From positions 62,001 through 126,000 of the forward strand of contig NZ_BSFQ01000014.1 in the NCBI RefSeq assembly GCF_027922425.1: DNA of 64,000 bases, read 5' to 3'. The DNA is from Pseudonocardia halophobica (GTDB lineage: Bacteria > Actinomycetota > Actinomycetes > Mycobacteriales > Pseudonocardiaceae). Shown piece after piece: positions 60,150 through 64,000 of this stretch; the stretch's first letter is position 1, and each line of letters starts with the position of its first letter. A program made the position numbers and the translations under genes. Under the pieces are notes generated by a model. It saw only the letters and a list, made by a program, of their open reading frames with translations, made no database searches and was not told the DNA's origin.

Positions 60150-60856
60150 CGTCCGAGCATCTCCCGGTCGATCCGGCGGCCGGACCCGTACGCGTGCTCA
60201 TTGCCGACGATGAGGCCCTCGTCCGCGGCGGATTCCGCGTCCTCGTCGACACCGAGCCCGGCATGGTCGTGGTCGGCGAGGCCGGCGACGGGGCCACCGC
60301 GGTGGACCTGACCCGGCGGACCCGTCCCCACGTCGTGCTCATGGACATCCGGATGCCGGGCGTCGACGGGCTGGCCGCCACCCGCGAGATCGCCGCCGAT
60401 CCCGACCTCGCCGACGTCCACGTCCTCATCCTCACGACCTTCGACCACGACGAGTACGTCGTCGACGCCCTCGCCGCCGGCGCGGCCGGCTTCCTGATCA
60501 AGAACACCGAACCCGCCCAGCTGCTACGCGGCATCAGGGTCGTCGCCGGTGGCGAGGCGCTCCTGTCCCCGGGCCTGACCCGCCGGCTGATCGCCCGGCT
60601 CACCGCCCGGACCGCGTCGCCGCGGCTCGACCCCGACGCGCTGGCCCAGCTCACCGCCCGCGAGCGGCAGATCGTCGCCCTCGTCGCGTACGGCCTGAGC
60701 AACACCGAGATCGCCGCCGAGCTCACCATCAGCCACGCCACCGCCAAGACCCACGTCAGCCGCGCGATGACCAAGCTCGGCGCCCGCGACCGGGCGCAGC
60801 TGGTGGCCCTGGCCTACCGGCACCGTCTCGTCGAGCCGCCCGATCCCGGCCCGTGA
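60146..60856 (+). CDS. NarL/LuxR-type response regulator 2
   Basis: A 236-residue response regulator with the acidic pair ADDE at 20-23, phospho-acceptor Asp67 (VLMDIRMPG) and FLIKN in place of FLLKD. The LuxR helix-turn-helix reads LTARERQIVALVAYGLSNTEIAAELTISHATAKTHVSRAMTKLGARDRAQLV. ATG 60146 overlaps the kinase 2 stop as ATGA. It is similar to response regulator 1 along its whole length. Confidence 0.94.
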   Translation: MTSEHLPVDPAAGPVRVLIADDEALVRGGFRVLVDTEPGMVVVGEAGDGATAVDLTRRTRPHVVLMDIRMPGVDGLAATREIAADPDLADVHVLILTTFDHDEYVVDALAAGAAGFLIKNTEPAQLLRGIRVVAGGEALLSPGLTRRLIARLTARTASPRLDPDALAQLTARERQIVALVAYGLSNTEIAAELTISHATAKTHVSRAMTKLGARDRAQLVALAYRHRLVEPPDPGP

Positions 60857-60874
60857 CCCCGGCCGCCGCGGGTC

Positions 60875-61453
60875 TCAGTCCGAGGAGGACGACGACGAGG
60901 AGCCCGAGTCGGAGGAGGAGCTCGACGAGAAGTCGGACGAGGAGGAGCTCGACGAGGAGTCGGAGGAGGAGCCGGCCGACGGGTCCGAGCCCGACCAGCC
61001 GGAGTCGGCCCCGGGGCCCGACCAGCTCGGCTCCCACCCGTCCCGGCCCGGATCCGAGGTCCACGAGCCGCCACACGAATGATCCACGCCGTGCCGATGG
61101 TCCCGGTCGTCGCAGGAGTCGTCACCAGAACCGTCGCCGCTCGTCGGCCGGTCGCCGGGCCACGCCCAGAACGGCTCCTCCGCTCCGCCGGGTGAGCCGT
61201 GCCGGTACGGCGCGGGCCCGCCGGCGCCGACGCTCCGCAGGTCGGCCAGCAACCGCCGGTGCGGGGCGGTGACGAGCCGGAGCACCAGCAGCGCGATCGC
61301 CGTGCCGATCAGCACCGGCAGTCCGAAGAGCAGCCCGGGCCGGCCGAGGACCGCGTAGAGCACGCCCAGCACGAGCAGGTCGCTGAGCAGGACGAGGGGC
61401 AGGATCCAGCGGGGCACGATTCCGCCCCCGACGGTCGACGACGGTGAGTTCAC
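60875..61453 (-). CDS. Membrane protein with Ser/Asp-rich tail
   Basis: A 192-residue protein starting at GTG 61453. Two hydrophobic segments (about 15-35 and 42-62) are followed by an acidic, Gly/Ser/Trp-rich middle with His and Cys residues, and a C-terminal run of about 35 residues made almost only of Ser and Asp. The tail is probably disordered. Codon phase and composition are consistent with real coding despite the low complexity. I do not recognise a named family. Confidence 0.7.
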   Translation of the reverse strand: MNSPSSTVGGGIVPRWILPLVLLSDLLVLGVLYAVLGRPGLLFGLPVLIGTAIALLVLRLVTAPHRRLLADLRSVGAGGPAPYRHGSPGGAEEPFWAWPGDRPTSGDGSGDDSCDDRDHRHGVDHSCGGSWTSDPGRDGWEPSWSGPGADSGWSGSDPSAGSSSDSSSSSSSSDFSSSSSSDSGSSSSSSSD

Positions 61454-61521
61454 GGCCCGACCACGATCATCGGGTCGCGGGCGTTAACGGCACCTGCTCC
61501 TCGGCGCCTCCTCGTCGGCGG

Positions 61522-61959
61522 CTACTGCTGGTCGTCGACGACGTGGACCGCGGCCTCCTCCGCGGAGGCGCCGGCGCCGTCGATGCCGACGTCGCGGGCC
61601 CACGCGTCCGCGTCCGTGTCCGAGACCCCGCCCTCCGCGGCGTCGACGAGGCGCCCGGCGCGCGGGTCGCCGACCTGGTCGTCGCGCAGCTCGCCGTCCG
61701 TGTCCGAGGTGTCGGACTGCCAGTCGGCGTCCTCGTCGTCGTCGCCCCAGTTGTCGGGCACCTCGCGGGCGAGCCGGTGGTCCAGGTCCTCGCCGGTGTG
61801 CTCGTCGGAGGGGGTGATCCCGTAGTCGTCGACGGCCCACGGACGTTCGGGCGGCGAGTAGCCCTCGTCGAGCACGTCCTCGACCCCGCGGTAGTCCAGC
61901 GTGTCCTCGGGTTCCAGCTGGTCGGTGTCCACGTCGGGACCGTTGTCGTCACGGCTCAT
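61522..61959 (-). CDS. DUF5709 family acidic protein
   Basis: A 145-residue, very acidic soluble protein. QLEPEDTLDYRGVEDVLDEGYSPPERPWAVDDYGIT near the N-terminus and EHTGEDLDHRLAREVPDNW match the DUF5709 pattern found across actinobacteria. The function is unknown. Its start overlaps the end of the enoyl-CoA hydratase gene by 11 bases. Confidence 0.85.
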   Translation of the reverse strand: MSRDDNGPDVDTDQLEPEDTLDYRGVEDVLDEGYSPPERPWAVDDYGITPSDEHTGEDLDHRLAREVPDNWGDDDEDADWQSDTSDTDGELRDDQVGDPRAGRLVDAAEGGVSDTDADAWARDVGIDGAGASAEEAAVHVVDDQQ

Positions 61960-63004
61960 GGGCGTCAGCCTGGCACTGCTCGGCGACGGCGTCGACGAGC
62001 CCCCACCGCAGCGCCGTCGGCGCGTCGCACGGCCTGCCCGACAGGGCGAGGTACAGGGTGCGCCACCGGCCGATGCGCCGCGGCAGGCTCACGGTGCCGC
62101 CGGCCCCCGGGATCAGACCCATCGAGACCTCGGGCAACCGGACGGTCGTGTCCGCGGCGGCCACGACGTGGCCCGCGAACGCCGGCACCTCGATGCCCGC
62201 GCCCACGCAGGGTCCGTGCAGGCGGACCTCGACGCGGTCGCGCAGCGCGTGCACCGGCCGGGCGGCGCCCGCGCGGGTCCGGACCAGGTGCGCCGTGGCC
62301 AGGTCGGGTGCGGTGCCGAACTCGTCGAGGTCGCCGCCCGCGCAGAAGGCCGGGCCCTCCCCGTCGATCACCACCTCCTCGACGTCCGGGTCCAGCAGGG
62401 CCAGGTCGAGCCCGCCGACCAGGGCGTCACGCAGCTGCCGGCCGTACGCGTTGCGCCGCTCGGGCCGGTTGAGCGTGAGGTGCAGGATGCGGCCCGCCCG
62501 GGCGACCCGGACCGGCTCGTCGACGGGCGGCGGCAGGGGGCGCGGGCCGCGGCGGTCGAGCCACGCCCGGAACTCCGGCCCGCCGAGCAGGGTGGAGTAG
62601 GCGAGGGACTCGGCGTCGAGCGCGGCGGGCACCGACAGCGCGCCGGACCAGCGCAGCAGCCCGGCCAGGACGGTCGCGGCCTGCGGGTTCGCCTCGGCCG
62701 CGGCGTGCAGGTCGGCCAGCGCGGCCCCGGGGTCCCCGACGCCGACGAGCTCCGGTCCGGTGTCACGACCGGCCGGCACCAGCGTCAGTGCCAGGGCCCG
62801 GACCAGCGGGCTCCAGCCCGGGCCGGGCTTCCCCACCCCGACCAGGATCCGGTCGGACTCCTCGGCGATCCGGGCCAGGTGCGCGACGTCGGCCGGCGGG
62901 CCGGAGAGATCGACGCCCAGCAGCGGCCCGTCGACGCGGGCCTCCGCGTCGAGCAGCGGCGCCTGGTCGGCGAGGTCGGCGGGGTGGACCGTGCGCGGCG
63001 TCAT
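61949..63004 (-). CDS. Enoyl-CoA hydratase/isomerase family protein with N-terminal extension
   Basis: A 351-residue protein, about 90 residues longer than a usual crotonase. The N-terminal half (1-165) is an Ala/Leu/Asp-rich segment that may be a degenerate crotonase copy. From about 168 it is a crotonase domain: RILHLTLNRPERRNAYGRQLRDAL, FCAGGDLDEFG and HGPCVGAGIEVPAFAGHVVAA, then LPEVSMGLIPGAGGTVSLPRRIG. It may act with the divergent CoA-transferase at 63049. Confidence 0.82.
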   Translation of the reverse strand: MTPRTVHPADLADQAPLLDAEARVDGPLLGVDLSGPPADVAHLARIAEESDRILVGVGKPGPGWSPLVRALALTLVPAGRDTGPELVGVGDPGAALADLHAAAEANPQAATVLAGLLRWSGALSVPAALDAESLAYSTLLGGPEFRAWLDRRGPRPLPPPVDEPVRVARAGRILHLTLNRPERRNAYGRQLRDALVGGLDLALLDPDVEEVVIDGEGPAFCAGGDLDEFGTAPDLATAHLVRTRAGAARPVHALRDRVEVRLHGPCVGAGIEVPAFAGHVVAAADTTVRLPEVSMGLIPGAGGTVSLPRRIGRWRTLYLALSGRPCDAPTALRWGLVDAVAEQCQADAHEP

Positions 63005-63036
63005 GGCGAGGCGAGCCTAGTGCCGTGACCGGCGGT

Positions 63037-63042
63037 TAGGGT
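63037..63042 (+). promoter_or_regulatory. Leaderless-type -10 box for the CoA-transferase gene
   Basis: TAGGGT is followed by six bases and the GTG start at 63049, the same arrangement as at cobF. No ribosome-binding site lies between. Confidence 0.55.
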
Positions 63043-63048
63043 GCTGGC

Positions 63049-64000
63049 GTGGGGACCGACGCCGCGGCGGACTGGGCGGCCTCGGGTGTCGTGCCCCTGA
63101 CCGGCCACGCCGACGGGCCGCCGCTGGTCCCCCCGGGCCGCGCGGCCTCCGTCGCCGCCGAGCTGGGGTCCCTCTTCGGCGTCGACGGAGCCGCCCTGCT
63201 CGCCGAGCGCGCCGCCTTCACCGGGCACCGGCGCGCGGGCCGGGTGTCGGCGGGCGGGAGCTGCCGGCTCGTGCCGATCGCCGACGGCTGGGCCGCCGTC
63301 TCGTGCGCCCGGCCGGACGATCCCGCCCTGCTCGGCGCACTCGTCGAGCACCCGTTGCCCGACGACGACCCGTGGCCGCTGCTCACCGCCGCGCTGGCCG
63401 GGATGCCGGCACACGACCTCGCCGAGCGCGCCGAGCTGCTCGGGGTCGCCGGGGCGCCGATCCGCGAGGCCGCCGGCGCCGTGCGGTCGATCGGCGTCCC
63501 GCGGTCGGTGGCGGGTCTGCTCGTCGTGTCGTTCGGAGCCCTGTGGGCGGGGCCGTTGTGCGCGCACCTGCTCGCACGGGCCGGGGCCCGGGTGGTCACG
63601 GTCGAGACGCCGTCGCGGCCGGACGGGGCACGCCGCGGCGAGCCGCGGTTCCACGCGCTCCTGCACGCCGGTGAGCGGTCGGTGGTGCTCGACCCGTCCG
63701 TGTCGGACGCCCGTCGGGCCCTCGCGGCGCTGGTCGAGGCGGCCGACGTGGTGATCGAGGCTTCGAGGCCGCGGGCGCTGCGCGGGTTCGGACTCGACGC
63801 CGAGGCCGCGGTCGCGCGGGGCACGACCTGGGTCTCGATCACCGCGGCCGGCCGGGCGTCGAACCGGATCGGGTTCGGCGACGACGTCGCGGCCGCGGCC
63901 GGGCTCGTCGCCCGCGACGCCGAGGGCCTCCCGGTGTTCGCCGGCGACGCGATCGCCGACCCGCTCACCGGGCTGACCGCCGCCGCCCTGGCCCTCACCG
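63049..64000 (+). CDS. CaiB/BaiF-type CoA-transferase, cut by window edge
   Basis: A frame of 317 codons opens at GTG 63049 and runs off the window. The first 160 residues resemble a degenerate CoA-transferase half. A second region starts near residue 160 with VPRSVAGLLVVSFGALWAGPLCAHLLARAGARVVTVETPSRPDG, the typical CaiB/BaiF N-terminus, then HAGERSVVLD. A candidate catalytic Asp lies in FAGDAIADPLTG near the end. The two-part layout mirrors fused class III CoA-transferases. It is divergent from the enoyl-CoA hydratase-like gene. Confidence 0.8.
   Translation, partial: MGTDAAADWAASGVVPLTGHADGPPLVPPGRAASVAAELGSLFGVDGAALLAERAAFTGHRRAGRVSAGGSCRLVPIADGWAAVSCARPDDPALLGALVEHPLPDDDPWPLLTAALAGMPAHDLAERAELLGVAGAPIREAAGAVRSIGVPRSVAGLLVVSFGALWAGPLCAHLLARAGARVVTVETPSRPDGARRGEPRFHALLHAGERSVVLDPSVSDARRALAALVEAADVVIEASRPRALRGFGLDAEAAVARGTTWVSITAAGRASNRIGFGDDVAAAAGLVARDAEGLPVFAGDAIADPLTGLTAAALALT

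Overview
The window is 64 kb of very GC-rich DNA with dense, often overlapping genes, GTG and TTG starts, leaderless-type promoters (TAGGGT followed six bases later by a start codon), and actinobacterial families such as UdgX, DUF5709, a DUF6223-like protein and CobF. This points to a high-GC soil actinomycete, most likely in or near Pseudonocardiales; the genus is inference. No rRNA, tRNA, CRISPR array, transposase or phage gene was seen. The region is almost entirely catabolic and regulatory chromosome, organised as a series of self-contained substrate-utilisation clusters, most with their own regulator.

Layout. 0-6 kb: the start of an anti-sigma-type ATPase, an AI-2E family membrane protein, CobF, a glycosyltransferase and a secreted or anchored NlpC/P60 peptidase. 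6-17.6 kb: a catabolic cluster with a RutA-like flavin monooxygenase, a second luciferase-like oxidoreductase, an MmgE/PrpD protein, an amidase, acyl-CoA dehydrogenase, CaiB/BaiF CoA-transferase, MaoC hydratase, MFS importer and CitE-type lyase, next to a divergent FadR-type GntR regulator and three similar operator-like sites. 17.6-18.1 kb: a non-coding block with three 62-bp repeats. 18-21.2 kb: a DeoR regulator divergent from a sodium:solute symporter that is preceded by an 18-codon leader frame. 21.2-22.9 kb: housekeeping genes (YigZ, UdgX) and a 22-bp minisatellite. 22.9-36.4 kb: a TetR-linked acyl-CoA cluster (FadD, enoyl-CoA hydratase, two acyl-CoA dehydrogenase subunits) divergent from an operon encoding an HpaB/4-hydroxybutyryl-CoA dehydratase-family protein, a complete Liv-type ABC importer with fused permease, a hydrolase and a MaoC protein.

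36.4-37.6 kb holds a cupin remnant, a 53-residue zinc-ribbon gene and hsp20 with a HAIR-like site. 37.6-46.3 kb is a tightly overlapped operon (MFS importer, metallo-beta-lactamase-fold lactonase-like enzyme, SDR, two 3-hydroxyisobutyrate-dehydrogenase-family enzymes, cupin, two carboxymuconolactone-decarboxylase-family proteins, GntR) divergent from an SCP2-like/alpha-beta hydrolase, with a strong inverted-repeat operator between. 46.3-52.2 kb is an inositol-type cluster (sugar porter, two IolE/IolI-like isomerases, IolG-like dehydrogenase, LacI) with a perfect 16-bp palindrome in its promoter. 52.2-61 kb has a DUF2306 protein, a second LacI regulator, and two similar NarL-type two-component systems flanking a membrane protein, a frameshifted cupin gene, a hydrolase and a small membrane protein. 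61-64 kb ends with a Ser/Asp-rich membrane protein, DUF5709, an extended enoyl-CoA hydratase and the start of a divergent CoA-transferase.

Two repeat families stand out: a 40-bp hairpin element present three times, always in the same orientation relative to the gene it touches and once translated inside the amidase gene, and a 62-bp element ending in TGATC/GATCA sequences. The best candidates for undescribed biology are the RutA-amidase-CoA cluster and the lactonase/two-dehydrogenase/CMD operon.
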